DNA from: JAWKTM01 sp041399085
GTDB taxonomy: Bacteria > Planctomycetota > Planctomycetia > Pirellulales > Pirellulaceae
Assembly (NCBI GenBank): GCA_041399085.1
Contig: JAWKTM010000009.1
Coordinates: forward strand, 1-64,000
Direction: 5' to 3'
DNA length: 64,000 bases
Shown here: one piece after another, positions 8,831 to 17,712 of the stretch
Layout of the letters: each line of letters begins with the position of its first letter
Position numbering within the stretch: the first letter of the stretch is position 1
Program-made: the position numbers and the translations under genes
The notes under the pieces: generated by a model
What the model was told of the DNA's origin: nothing
What the model saw: only the letters and a program-made list of their open reading frames with translations
The model's database searches: none

Positions 8831-11800
8831 TTATTTGTTGATGACTTCGTCGAGATTGAACACTTGATTGCATAGCATGGTCCAGGCAGCCAACTTCGCG
8901 GCGTCGAGCGATTCCTGCGGTTTCGAATCTCCGACCGAAATCAAAGCCTTCGCGTCTTCGACGTGCGCCTGGTAATAAGTCAAATACTCTTCCAAATCCG
9001 CGAGCAGGATCTGTTGCTCCTGTTCTTGGAACGACCGCGCCAACATCCGCTGAGCCACGTAATCCAGCGACTTGCCGCGATCGTCGCCGCCTTGCTGCAA
9101 GGCGTTTTGTGCCAAGTGGCGCGCGGCCTCGACGAACGTGGGGTCATTCAACGTCACGAGTGCTTGGAGCGGCGTATTCGTGCGTTCGCGCCGTACCGTG
9201 CAAACTTCGCGACTGGGCGCGTTGAACGCCTCCAGATTTGGCGGCGGCGCCATACGCTTCCAAAACGTATACATCGTCCGGCGATAAAGGTTCTCGCCTC
9301 GGTCCTGTACATAATTGCGAGTGTCGCCGCCAGGCAAACCGACCACGTCCCAAATCGCCGTCGGCTGATAAGGCTTTACGCTGGGTCCGTACATCTTGTG
9401 AGACAACAAACCGCTGGTGGCCAACGCGTAATCTCGCACCATCTCGGCGTCCATCCGGAATCGGGGACCGCGGGAAAGCAGGCGGTTCTCGCGATCTTTT
9501 TCCAGCTTTTGAGGCGTAGTAATGGAGGCCTGTCGGTACGTGGCGCTCATCATCATGAGTTTGTAAAACCGCTTTATATCCCAGTCATTTTCCCGAAACT
9601 CGACGGCCAATGTGTCTAACAGTTCGGGATGTGTGGGAGGCGCTCCCATCACGCCAAAATCCTCGGCCGTGGCCACAATGCCTTGCCCAAAAACTTGTTG
9701 CCAGAAGCGGTTGACGGTCACTCGCGCCGTCAAAGGATTCGCCGAGTCCATCAGCCAGTGAGCCAAGCCCAACCGATTTTGCGGAGCGTTTTCGGGCAGT
9801 GGATGCAAAGCGGCGGGAGTGGCCGCGGCGACTTCTTCCGTCGGGCGATCATATTCCCCGCGAGTGAGAATATGGGCCATCGCCTGTGAATTCATCCGTT
9901 CCACTTGGACGTGGGTCACGGGACTCCGGGCCTTGATCGTCGCTTGCTCGGCTTCCAAATCCGTAACCGCTTTCGCCAACGCTGGGTATTCAGCATCGAG
10001 TGTACCTAAGTAGAAATTGAACAACGCATCCCGTTGCTGAGGCGTTCGTTGATCGGCCGGAGTGGCCAACATCGTTTGCAGCGGCGCGGTCCCGGCGATG
10101 GCTTGTACTTCGGCTGCGGAGAGTCCCCGTTGATAGATCCGCACATCTTGAATCGCGCCGCCGTCAAAGACTTGCGTATGGCTGCGTTGGCCGATCCGCA
10201 GCGGCGTATTCGTATGAATCGTGGCGTCCGGCTTCAACGTATTATTCTCGACCGCCAACGGCGTCTCTTTGCCATCGACATAGATTTTCACGCCTTCTGG
10301 TTTGCCCGTGCCATCATAGGTCGCGAACACATGTTGCCATTGGCCCGGCTTCAGCACCGCGTCGCGCGTCTTCACCTTCAATCCATTTTCGGGCCACTTG
10401 TCGATGATATGGACAGCCAACGCGTTGCCTTGCTGCCACAAATCCCAGCCGCGATAGTCGGCCTGCTCGTCCATGCGAGCCAGGATGCCGCCCGAGACGT
10501 TGTCGCGTCCGGCGCGAATCCAACCGCCATAGCTAAACGCTTGGTCGCGTGCAAAATCGCCAATCGCTCCCAATTCGAAAGTGCCGCCTAACTTCATGAC
10601 GGGCGCGGGCCCCAGTTTGCCGTCCGCGGTCCAGGTGACTTCACCCGTCGCTTTGTAAGAGTCGGCCAAGGCCAAGCTGCTGCTGACCACACTGCCACTA
10701 CCTTCATTCAACAAGACATGAGCGACTAGATCAGTCGTTGGAACCGCGTTTTCCAACGACTTGGCCGTGGCCGAAGCCAGCCACTGGTCGAAGTCACCGC
10801 GAGCCAGCTTTTTCCGTTCGTCTCGTTTCGATTGAGCCGCCGCGATTTCGGCTGGCAAGCGGTCCCAACGCTCGCGATCTTCCGACGTGGGCACCATCAC
10901 GACCGGGCCACGACCGTCCTTGACATTGCCATCCTTGGGCTGTTGCGTTGTATTGCGAAAGAACGCCGCCAGCGAATAGTAGTCGCGCATCGTGAACGGA
11001 TCGAACTTATGGTTGTGGCATTGGCTGCAATTCGTCGTCAAACCGAGGAAAACCCAGCCAAATGTCTGCACCCGATCGGCCGCGTAGTTGGCCAAGTTCT
11101 CTTCGTCGATCGTGCCCCCTTCGTTCGTCGTGATGTTACAGCGTTGAAAGCCCGTCGCGATGCGTTGATCCAGCGTTGGATTCGGTAACAGGTCGCCCGC
11201 GATCTGTTCGACGACGAACCGGTCGAACGGCTGGTTGGCGTTGAACGCACGAATCACCCAATCGCGATATGGCCACATCTCGCGATAGTTGTCGAAATGC
11301 AGCCCGTGCGTATCGCCGTATCGCGCGGCATCCAGCCAGTAGCGCGCACGATGCTCGCCCCAAGCGCTGGAGTTCATCAGCCGATCGATCCATGCCGACA
11401 GCGCCGCGTCGCCGCGCTGGGCGTAGTTCGTCGTGAATTCGGCCGTGTCCTTCGGGTTTGGCGGCAGTCCCGTAATGTCCAGATGAATCCGCCGGAACAA
11501 GGCGTGAGGCTCGGCTTCGGCCGCGGGCTCCAGTCCGTGCTGTTCAAGTTCCGCCAAGACAAACTGGTCGATGAAATTCTTTGCCCAAGCTTGGTTCTTC
11601 ACGGTCGGCGGCTCGTGTCGCTCGGGCGGAATGAACGACCAGTGCGGTTGATACTCGGCGCCCGCCGCGACCCAGCGTTTCAGCAACTCTTTCTGGGCGG
11701 GGCTGAGCGACTTCTTCGTTTCGCGCGGCGGCATCACGAGGTCCGCGTCGTCGGTAAAGAGGCGAGCGACCACTTCGCTCTCGTCCGGCTTTCCAGGCAC

Positions 11801-12064
11801 GATCGCGCCGAAGTCGATCGCCGCTTCCCGCTGATCCAGTCGCAGATCGGCTTTGCGAGCGGCACTGTCCGGTCCATGACAGGCAAAACAGTACTCGGCC
11901 AATATCGGCCGGACGTCCCGGTTGTACTCCAATCCGTCGTCGGCTTGAATGAAACCGCCACACGACCACGAGAACAACATCGCCGCGATCGCGACAGAGT
12001 TGGCCAAGCGACGGCGTTTCACGTTTCGCGAACAACCAAAGGAATGAAGGGATCGAGCGCTCAT
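8831..12064 (-). CDS. Planctomycete cytochrome c-type/DUF1549/LamG/DUF1553 surface protein, copy 1
   Basis: 1,077 residues from the ATG at 12064 (a longer frame to 12124 would destroy the signal peptide). Order: signal peptide (about 20-42), planctomycete cytochrome domain with a heme motif CFACH (C59, C62, H63), DUF1549 from about 125 with a second CxxCH in NCSQCHNHK, and then a LamG/concanavalin-like domain around 450-660 (SYGGWIRAG, GQWQHVFATYDG, YVDGKE, LRIGQRSH). DUF1553 fills the C-terminus (NPLTARVTVNRFWQQVFG, RTNTPLQALVTLNDP). It is probably exported by Sec and heme-bearing, and works with the DUF1501 product encoded 24 bases downstream. The LamG insertion suggests carbohydrate binding, by inference. 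Confidence 0.92.
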   Translation of the reverse strand: MSARSLHSFGCSRNVKRRRLANSVAIAAMLFSWSCGGFIQADDGLEYNRDVRPILAEYCFACHGPDSAARKADLRLDQREAAIDFGAIVPGKPDESEVVARLFTDDADLVMPPRETKKSLSPAQKELLKRWVAAGAEYQPHWSFIPPERHEPPTVKNQAWAKNFIDQFVLAELEQHGLEPAAEAEPHALFRRIHLDITGLPPNPKDTAEFTTNYAQRGDAALSAWIDRLMNSSAWGEHRARYWLDAARYGDTHGLHFDNYREMWPYRDWVIRAFNANQPFDRFVVEQIAGDLLPNPTLDQRIATGFQRCNITTNEGGTIDEENLANYAADRVQTFGWVFLGLTTNCSQCHNHKFDPFTMRDYYSLAAFFRNTTQQPKDGNVKDGRGPVVMVPTSEDRERWDRLPAEIAAAQSKRDERKKLARGDFDQWLASATAKSLENAVPTTDLVAHVLLNEGSGSVVSSSLALADSYKATGEVTWTADGKLGPAPVMKLGGTFELGAIGDFARDQAFSYGGWIRAGRDNVSGGILARMDEQADYRGWDLWQQGNALAVHIIDKWPENGLKVKTRDAVLKPGQWQHVFATYDGTGKPEGVKIYVDGKETPLAVENNTLKPDATIHTNTPLRIGQRSHTQVFDGGAIQDVRIYQRGLSAAEVQAIAGTAPLQTMLATPADQRTPQQRDALFNFYLGTLDAEYPALAKAVTDLEAEQATIKARSPVTHVQVERMNSQAMAHILTRGEYDRPTEEVAAATPAALHPLPENAPQNRLGLAHWLMDSANPLTARVTVNRFWQQVFGQGIVATAEDFGVMGAPPTHPELLDTLAVEFRENDWDIKRFYKLMMMSATYRQASITTPQKLEKDRENRLLSRGPRFRMDAEMVRDYALATSGLLSHKMYGPSVKPYQPTAIWDVVGLPGGDTRNYVQDRGENLYRRTMYTFWKRMAPPPNLEAFNAPSREVCTVRRERTNTPLQALVTLNDPTFVEAARHLAQNALQQGGDDRGKSLDYVAQRMLARSFQEQEQQILLADLEEYLTYYQAHVEDAKALISVGDSKPQESLDAAKLAAWTMLCNQVFNLDEVINK

Positions 12065-12279
12065 GGAAACTCTCTCTGTTGGCAAATCACAATCGGAAGT
12101 TACCAGAATGATTCGAGACGGCATGTTTGTCTGCCGCTCGGCGAGGGCACGTTCCGAACGAGGTGGGATCGGTTCACGGAGTGCGAATTTAGGCGGGAGG
12201 TTTCTGCGACGACCGTTGAACGTTCGCCGACTCGGATGTGCTGTCGGCGGCGGTCGCGTTTAACGGATGTCGTGGTCCG

Positions 12280-12307
12280 ATTATAACACGAACTTCGCGG
12301 CAAACAG
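12280..12307 (-). promoter_or_regulatory. Candidate sigma70-type promoter for the minus-strand cytochrome/DUF1553 gene
   Basis: Read on the minus strand, CTGTTT (12302-12307) and a perfect TATAAT (12280-12285) are separated by 16 bases, about 215 bases upstream of the start at 12064. The -35 box is weak. It lies in the divergent gap between two large genes. Confidence 0.35.
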
Positions 12308-14521
12308 ATGCTGAAACGAACTTCTCCGAGCCGCGTGCGACGACTACCCTCGTCGGGCATTGAATTCGGGCGCCCCTTGCCGCTAGCTCCAGAATGGGCT
12401 TTCCAAGTTCCCGGCTGCCGAACAAACTGGAATACATCCCACCTCACGTTGGCTTCGCCGCCAATCCCGCCGATTCCACTTCCGAAGACGCTCGCCGTGC
12501 CGCCATTTTCCAGCTCATCGTCCGTTCTGTTCGCTTCCGCGGGTTGTCGCCGCGATTGTCTTCGCCGCGTCAGTTGTCTTTCACTCGCCCTGTTATCGCT
12601 GCTGGCCGTTCTGGGCCAGTCGCCTCGGATGAACGCCGATGAACAGGCCGAACGTATGACGCGTTGGGGGCAGGAATACGAAGCCAAGGTCTTGCCCATT
12701 ATCCAATCGCGGTGCGTCGAATGTCACAGCGGCGACAAACCCGACGGTGAATTCGATTTGGGCAAGTTTAAGGACGGCAAGTCGGCGATCGATGCGGGCG
12801 ACATTTGGGATCGCGTCGCGCGGCGAGTGCGCCAGAATGAGATGCCGCCGCCAGGTAGTCCAGGGCTGAACGATCCGCAGAAAGGGGCGTTTCATCGCTG
12901 GGTTGACTCGCGGCCGAATCAAAACTTGTGCAATCAACTGGCGACCGATGAAACGCAAAGCTGGTACCGCGGTCACGTGATGAGCCGTCGGCTGACGCGC
13001 ACCGAGTATCGCAACGCAATGCGTGACTTGACGGGCGTGGAGTTGCAGGCCAGCGAGCTGCCGCCATCCGATGGCGCCGGCGGCGAAGGGTTCGATACGG
13101 TTGGCGACTCGTTGTTCACATCGCCCATTCACCTAGAAAGCTATTTAGCCGCGGCGGATCGCGCGGTCGAAGCGGCTTTGCCGGACATCGCCGCTGACTC
13201 GAACCACGCCGCGCCGCCCGCAAGCTTAGCTTTGCTGCTCAGCCGGCCGACGTCACTGGCCCCCGACTCTAAACTGTCCGACCGCGAAGCCGCTGAAGAG
13301 ACGGTGCGGTCTTTCGCACGGCGCGCCTGGCGACGACCAATCAAACCCGAAGAAACCGCCCGCTTGCTCGAACTGTATGACTCGGCTCGCGAACGAAATC
13401 TGCCGTTCATGGCCGCGGTTCGCGAACCGCTGAAGGCCGTGTTGATTTCGCCGCACTTTTTGTTTGTCGTCGAATCGGCGACCGAAGCAGGCGGCGTGCA
13501 GCGGATCACGTCGCATCAATTGGCCACGCGGTTGGCGTTGTTCATCTGGTCTTCAATTCCCGACGACACGCTGCTCGCTCGGGCGGATTCCGGCGAACTG
13601 TTCGACGACGCCCTGCTCCGAGCCGAAGTCCGACGTATGTTGCAGGATCCGCGGGCTCGGGCACTCGGCGAAAATTTCGGCATGCAGTGGCTGGGCCTGC
13701 AAAACTTCAGCAGTGGCGCGCGACCGGACGCCGAAGTCTTTCCGGAGTTCAACGACGCATTGGCCGCCGACATGCGCGATGAACCGATCGAGCTGATCGC
13801 CAGCGTGTTTCGCGACGACGCCCCGCTGCTCGATCTGCTCGATGCCAAGTACACGTTTGTGAATGGCCGGCTGGCAAGCTACTACGGTTACGAACTTCCG
13901 GCGGAAGCCGCTTGGCAGCGAGTGGACTTAGCCGACCGACGACGGGGTGGCGTCGTGACGATGGCCAGCGTGTTGACGACAACCTCCTATCCGCGCCGCA
14001 CCAGCCCGGTGTTGCGAGGCCGGTGGATTCTGGAAGAAGTATTGGGATCCAAGGTGCCGACGCCGCCACCCAATGTTCCGTCGTTGGAAGAACAGCCAAC
14101 GTCCGAGAAGGTGCTGACGCTTCGCGAACGCTTGGAGGTCCACCGTCAAAAGCCCGAATGTGCTTCGTGCCACAATCGCATGGATCCGCTGGGGTTTGGA
14201 CTGGAGAACTTCGACGCAATCGGCCGCTGGCGCATGGAAGACAACGGCCAACCGGTAGACGCCGCCGGAAAACTGCCGTCGGGCGAATCGTTTTCCGGCC
14301 CCGAGGAACTAAAGCAAGTGTTGCTAAAACGAAGCGGCGAGTTTCAGCGTCATTTCGTGCGCAAGCTGCTCGGGTTTGCGCTAGGTCGAGAATTGAACAA
14401 GTTTGACAATTGCGTCGTCGATGAATGCCTAAAGAAACTGCAATCGAACGAAGGACGGGCGGCGGTGTTGATCGAGGAAATTGCGTTGAGTTATCCTTTT
14501 CAACATCGTTATTTTAAGTAG
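12308..14521 (+). CDS. DUF1587/1592/1588/1585/1595 cytochrome-type protein
   Basis: 737 codons in the open frame, but the first 60-80 residues are Pro/Ser-rich and do not look like protein. The true start is probably further in, for example the GTG at 12497, just ahead of a signal sequence (LSLALLSLLAVLGQ). The mature part begins with a heme motif CVECH, followed by DUF1587 (RLTRTEYRNAMRDLTG), DUF1595 (FARRAWRRPIKPEE) and DUF1592 (ATRLALFIWSSIPDD). Then come DUF1588 (GGVVTMASVLTTTSYPRRTSP, and CASCHNRMDPLGFG with a second CxxCH) and DUF1585 (RHFVRKLLGFALGRE). It is typically paired with DUF1552, as here, 42 bases downstream. Probably a periplasmic heme protein; the reaction is unknown. Confidence 0.88.
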   Translation: MLKRTSPSRVRRLPSSGIEFGRPLPLAPEWAFQVPGCRTNWNTSHLTLASPPIPPIPLPKTLAVPPFSSSSSVLFASAGCRRDCLRRVSCLSLALLSLLAVLGQSPRMNADEQAERMTRWGQEYEAKVLPIIQSRCVECHSGDKPDGEFDLGKFKDGKSAIDAGDIWDRVARRVRQNEMPPPGSPGLNDPQKGAFHRWVDSRPNQNLCNQLATDETQSWYRGHVMSRRLTRTEYRNAMRDLTGVELQASELPPSDGAGGEGFDTVGDSLFTSPIHLESYLAAADRAVEAALPDIAADSNHAAPPASLALLLSRPTSLAPDSKLSDREAAEETVRSFARRAWRRPIKPEETARLLELYDSARERNLPFMAAVREPLKAVLISPHFLFVVESATEAGGVQRITSHQLATRLALFIWSSIPDDTLLARADSGELFDDALLRAEVRRMLQDPRARALGENFGMQWLGLQNFSSGARPDAEVFPEFNDALAADMRDEPIELIASVFRDDAPLLDLLDAKYTFVNGRLASYYGYELPAEAAWQRVDLADRRRGGVVTMASVLTTTSYPRRTSPVLRGRWILEEVLGSKVPTPPPNVPSLEEQPTSEKVLTLRERLEVHRQKPECASCHNRMDPLGFGLENFDAIGRWRMEDNGQPVDAAGKLPSGESFSGPEELKQVLLKRSGEFQRHFVRKLLGFALGRELNKFDNCVVDECLKKLQSNEGRAAVLIEEIALSYPFQHRYFK

Positions 14522-14563
14522 CCGCTTTTACACCCAAACATTTTTTCCACCATCGGAATTTAT

Positions 14564-15916
14564 ATGAGTGACCGACGACTGATCTCACAGCCCGTTTCGC
14601 GCCGTCGATTCCTGCGAGGTTGCGGGCTGGCGCTGGCGTTGCCTTGGTTCGAGTCGCTGTTGCCCCGCGTTAGCCGAGCCGCCGAAGCCGCCAAGCCGCC
14701 GGTTCGCGCGGCGTTTCTTTATTTTCCCAATGGTGTGTGGGAGAAAGCGTGGATTCCGGAACAAACCGGTCACGACTACACGCTCACCCCAACGCTCGAA
14801 CCGCTGGGCGATTTGAGATCAGATGTGCTCGTGATGTCGGGTCTGGACAAGAAGCATAGTCATGGAGGCGACGGCCACTATGCGAAAACGGCCAATTTCC
14901 TGACCGGTATGCCAGTCACCAAAACCACGGGGCGAGACATCAGCAGCGGCGGTATCTCGGTCGATCAACTGATGGCCCAACATGTGGGCCAATTCACTCC
15001 GCTGCCGTCGCTGGAACTGGGCACCGAACCGGTTATTAGCGGCATTGATAGCAATGTGGGATATACACGTTTGTATGGTTCTCATATCTCATGGCAGTCG
15101 CCATCTCGGCCCGTTGCCAAAGAGATCAATCCACGGCTGGTCTACGAACGGCTGTTCGGCCAGTCGGTAACGGCTAACACGACGAAGGCCGAATCGTATC
15201 GCAATCTGTTGGACTATGTGCTGGAGGACGCTCGACAACTGCGGCCGCGTTTAGGTCGAGACGATCAGTTCAAAATGGACGAGTATTTGGATTCCGTGCG
15301 AGCGGTTGAGAAGCGAATTGAATTTGCCACACGAGGTAAACCCCGTGATTGGCAACCGGGCGTCGGCACGGCCGAAGTCGCGGCGGCCAAACCGGGCGTG
15401 CCGGCCGATTTTCGCGAACACATCGAGATTATGTTGGATCTGATCGTGCTGGCATTTCAAACGGACGCCACGCGCGTCGCCAGCTTTATGTTCGCCAACG
15501 ATGTCTCGGGGCGAAATTTCTCATTCCTAGATGGCGTCAGCGGCGGACATCATGAGCTTTCCCACCATGAAAACAAACAGGAGAAGATTGCTCAGTATCA
15601 GCGCATCAATCGTTGGCACGTCGAACAATACGCGCGTATGCTGAACAAGATGAAGGCGGTGCGAGAAGGAGATTCCACGCTGCTGGATAATTCGATGATC
15701 CTGTTAGGTTCCAGCATGTCCGACGGCAATCGCCATGACCCCGATAATCTACCAATTCTGCTTGGCGGTCGCGCCGGCGGATCACTCAAGACAGGCCAGC
15801 ATTTGGCGGCTCAAGGCATGGTGCCGCTCTGCAATCTCTATCTCACGATGCTGGATCGCATGGGTGTGGAAGTCGAAGCGTTTGGCGACAGCAACGGTCG
15901 CATTTCGGAGGCGTAA
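14564..15916 (+). CDS. DUF1552 family protein, Tat-exported
   Basis: 450 residues with a Tat-type leader (SRRRFLRGCGLALALPW, then an Ala-rich region to about residue 41). Conserved blocks of the family are AAFLYFPNGVW near 50, DVLVMSGLDKKHSHGG near 88, LPSLELGTE near 145, FMFANDVSGRNFSF near 310, and LLGSSMSDGNRHDPDNLPI near 390. The fold is related to the DUF1501/alkaline-phosphatase-like group, though no function has been shown. It is the second gene of an operon with the DUF1592 protein (42-base gap), the standard pairing in Planctomycetes. The ribosome binding site is weak. Confidence 0.92.
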   Translation: MSDRRLISQPVSRRRFLRGCGLALALPWFESLLPRVSRAAEAAKPPVRAAFLYFPNGVWEKAWIPEQTGHDYTLTPTLEPLGDLRSDVLVMSGLDKKHSHGGDGHYAKTANFLTGMPVTKTTGRDISSGGISVDQLMAQHVGQFTPLPSLELGTEPVISGIDSNVGYTRLYGSHISWQSPSRPVAKEINPRLVYERLFGQSVTANTTKAESYRNLLDYVLEDARQLRPRLGRDDQFKMDEYLDSVRAVEKRIEFATRGKPRDWQPGVGTAEVAAAKPGVPADFREHIEIMLDLIVLAFQTDATRVASFMFANDVSGRNFSFLDGVSGGHHELSHHENKQEKIAQYQRINRWHVEQYARMLNKMKAVREGDSTLLDNSMILLGSSMSDGNRHDPDNLPILLGGRAGGSLKTGQHLAAQGMVPLCNLYLTMLDRMGVEVEAFGDSNGRISEA

Positions 15917-16008
15917 GACCTCGGCGAATGGTGGCTCAATTCACGGTCGGACTTGGCTTCATATATGAGAAAGCAGACTCACAACTGGTAAATCGCAGGG
16001 ACGAGTTT

Positions 16009-17151
16009 TCACACCGCGAGATTGTTGCCAAACCGTCGGCTGCTTAGAAAATCGATTGGCGACGCGGTCGCGCCGTCCACGGCCAAGTCGACCAGAATCT
16101 CACCCAGCACCGATGCGAACTTGAATCCATGCCCCGATAGCCCCGCCGCGAACACCACATTCGGATGATGTGGGTGGCGGTCAATGATGAAATGCTCGTC
16201 GGGCGAGCGAGTGTAGAAGCAAACGGCGTGTTGCGTTTGCCGGCCGGTGACGCCGGGCAGATATTCGCGGAGGAATCGTTCGACACGCCGATCGTCCTCA
16301 GCTTCCGGCTGGCGATCATCGGCCAGTGGATTCGCGACCTCCGTGCCGCCGCTGTGTTCCGCCAGCTTCACTCCGGCATCGTCGATCTGTGGAAAGCCAT
16401 AAAAGTAGCCCGACGGCACTTCATAGAAAAACGCCGGACAACCGCGATCGGCCCGGTAACGCTCGACATCACAGCGGTACCAATGCAAATGTTTCCGGAC
16501 CACTTGTAACCGCACGCCGAGTGACCGCAGCAGACCTTCGGACCACGCGCCGGCCGTGACGATCACACGCGGCGCGCGATACGTCGCCGTGGCGGTGTGA
16601 ACGACGATCTCACCAGCTTCATCGCGCCAGTCGACCACTTCGTCACCAATTGCCAACTCCGCGCCTAGCCGTTGGGCTTGTTCCAGATAAGTGAGAACGC
16701 ACTGTTCGACCAACAAATAGCCCGCGTCGCTCTCAAACAATGCCTCATAGCCGTCCGGCACATGGAACCCGGAAAATCGCCGAGCGACATCGTCGGATGT
16801 GAGCCGTTCGAGCGGCAAGCGGTATTTCTCGGCGGCAGTCAGAACTCCGGGAACCAACACGCCATCGCGCGGCCCAATTTCGATTAGGCCGACGGGAAAG
16901 TACAACGGACGTTCGGCGGCCGTTTCCAATTCCTTCCACAATTCGTAAGCGCGATCCAGGAGCGGGACATAATCCGGGTGCTCGAAGTATGCACGGCGAA
17001 TGATTCGCGTTTGGCCATGCGAGCTGCCGCGGTCGTGTCCGCCGGGAAACCGGTCGATGCCCAATGCCCGTTGGCCTCGCCGAGCGGCTTGATACAACGC
17101 CGCGCTTCCCACGCCGCCTGTGCCGATCACGATTAGGTCGTAAGCTGCCAT
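16009..17151 (-). CDS. FAD-dependent amine oxidase, sarcosine oxidase/N-methyltryptophan oxidase family
   Basis: 380 residues from the ATG at 17151 (a start seven codons earlier is possible). It would oxidatively demethylate a secondary amine such as sarcosine, giving formaldehyde and H2O2. The N-terminal dinucleotide fold has GTGGVG (10-15). GSSHGQTRIIR (42-52) is typical of the family. Cys311 in AVCFYTRSPDEHFIID is at the position that binds FAD covalently in monomeric sarcosine oxidase, and GLSGHGFKF (337-345) follows. The length matches the family. It is single, with no other sarcosine-degradation gene nearby, so the substrate is open. Formaldehyde release would link it to the C1 genes at 54-64 kb, but that is inference. 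Confidence 0.88.
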   Translation of the reverse strand: MAAYDLIVIGTGGVGSAALYQAARRGQRALGIDRFPGGHDRGSSHGQTRIIRRAYFEHPDYVPLLDRAYELWKELETAAERPLYFPVGLIEIGPRDGVLVPGVLTAAEKYRLPLERLTSDDVARRFSGFHVPDGYEALFESDAGYLLVEQCVLTYLEQAQRLGAELAIGDEVVDWRDEAGEIVVHTATATYRAPRVIVTAGAWSEGLLRSLGVRLQVVRKHLHWYRCDVERYRADRGCPAFFYEVPSGYFYGFPQIDDAGVKLAEHSGGTEVANPLADDRQPEAEDDRRVERFLREYLPGVTGRQTQHAVCFYTRSPDEHFIIDRHPHHPNVVFAAGLSGHGFKFASVLGEILVDLAVDGATASPIDFLSSRRFGNNLAV

Positions 17152-17220
17152 CGTCCGGTCTTCTCGATTCAAGGAACGAAAATCACGCCGCCGATTTTAC
17201 ACGCCGCCAGAGCTTACGCC

Positions 17221-17712
17221 ATGAACGCCTCGTCCGCCGAAGTCCTGCCGATCTTCGTTTACGGAACATTGAAACGCGGCCAGATTCGCGAGCGATGCTG
17301 GCCGCACTCGCCCGTTCGCATCGAAACGGCGACGACGCTCGGCCGCCTGTTCGACGTCGGTCCTTATCCGGCCCTGTTGCCCGGCTCACGGCTAGTTGCT
17401 GGCGAACTCTGGTTTGTCGCCGCGGAACATCTCGAAGAAACACTGCGCGTGCTGGACGAGATCGAGTGCTACGGCAACGACGATGTCGACCTCTACGTGC
17501 GGCGGATCGTCCCCTGCGTCACCGAATCGGGACGGACCGAGCGAGCTTACGTCTACCACTTCGCGGATGAAGCCGAGTTGCTGCGATACCCCGAGACGCC
17601 AGCCAGCGCGGACGGACTCTGTCGCTGGCCGCATCCGACCAAGTCAGGTTCGGCGCGGCGCGTCCGGCTCAATCCGCGTCGTTCCGATACGGATCAACGA
17701 TCGGCCGATTGA
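17221..17712 (+). CDS. Gamma-glutamylcyclotransferase-fold (AIG2/GGCT-like) protein
   Basis: 163 residues. The N-terminal FVYGTLKRG (12-20) is the phosphate/gamma-glutamyl binding loop of the GGCT-like fold. VGPYPALLPG and GELWFV follow, and the acidic LDEIE stretch (79-83) supplies the likely catalytic Glu. Members form 5-oxoproline from gamma-glutamyl amines, or act as maintenance proteins of unknown substrate. The family domain ends near residue 130; the last 30 residues are Arg/Ser-rich. The start is 69 bases from the divergent oxidase start. Its 3' end overlaps the converging thioredoxin-trypsin gene by 19 bases. Confidence 0.85.
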   Translation: MNASSAEVLPIFVYGTLKRGQIRERCWPHSPVRIETATTLGRLFDVGPYPALLPGSRLVAGELWFVAAEHLEETLRVLDEIECYGNDDVDLYVRRIVPCVTESGRTERAYVYHFADEAELLRYPETPASADGLCRWPHPTKSGSARRVRLNPRRSDTDQRSAD

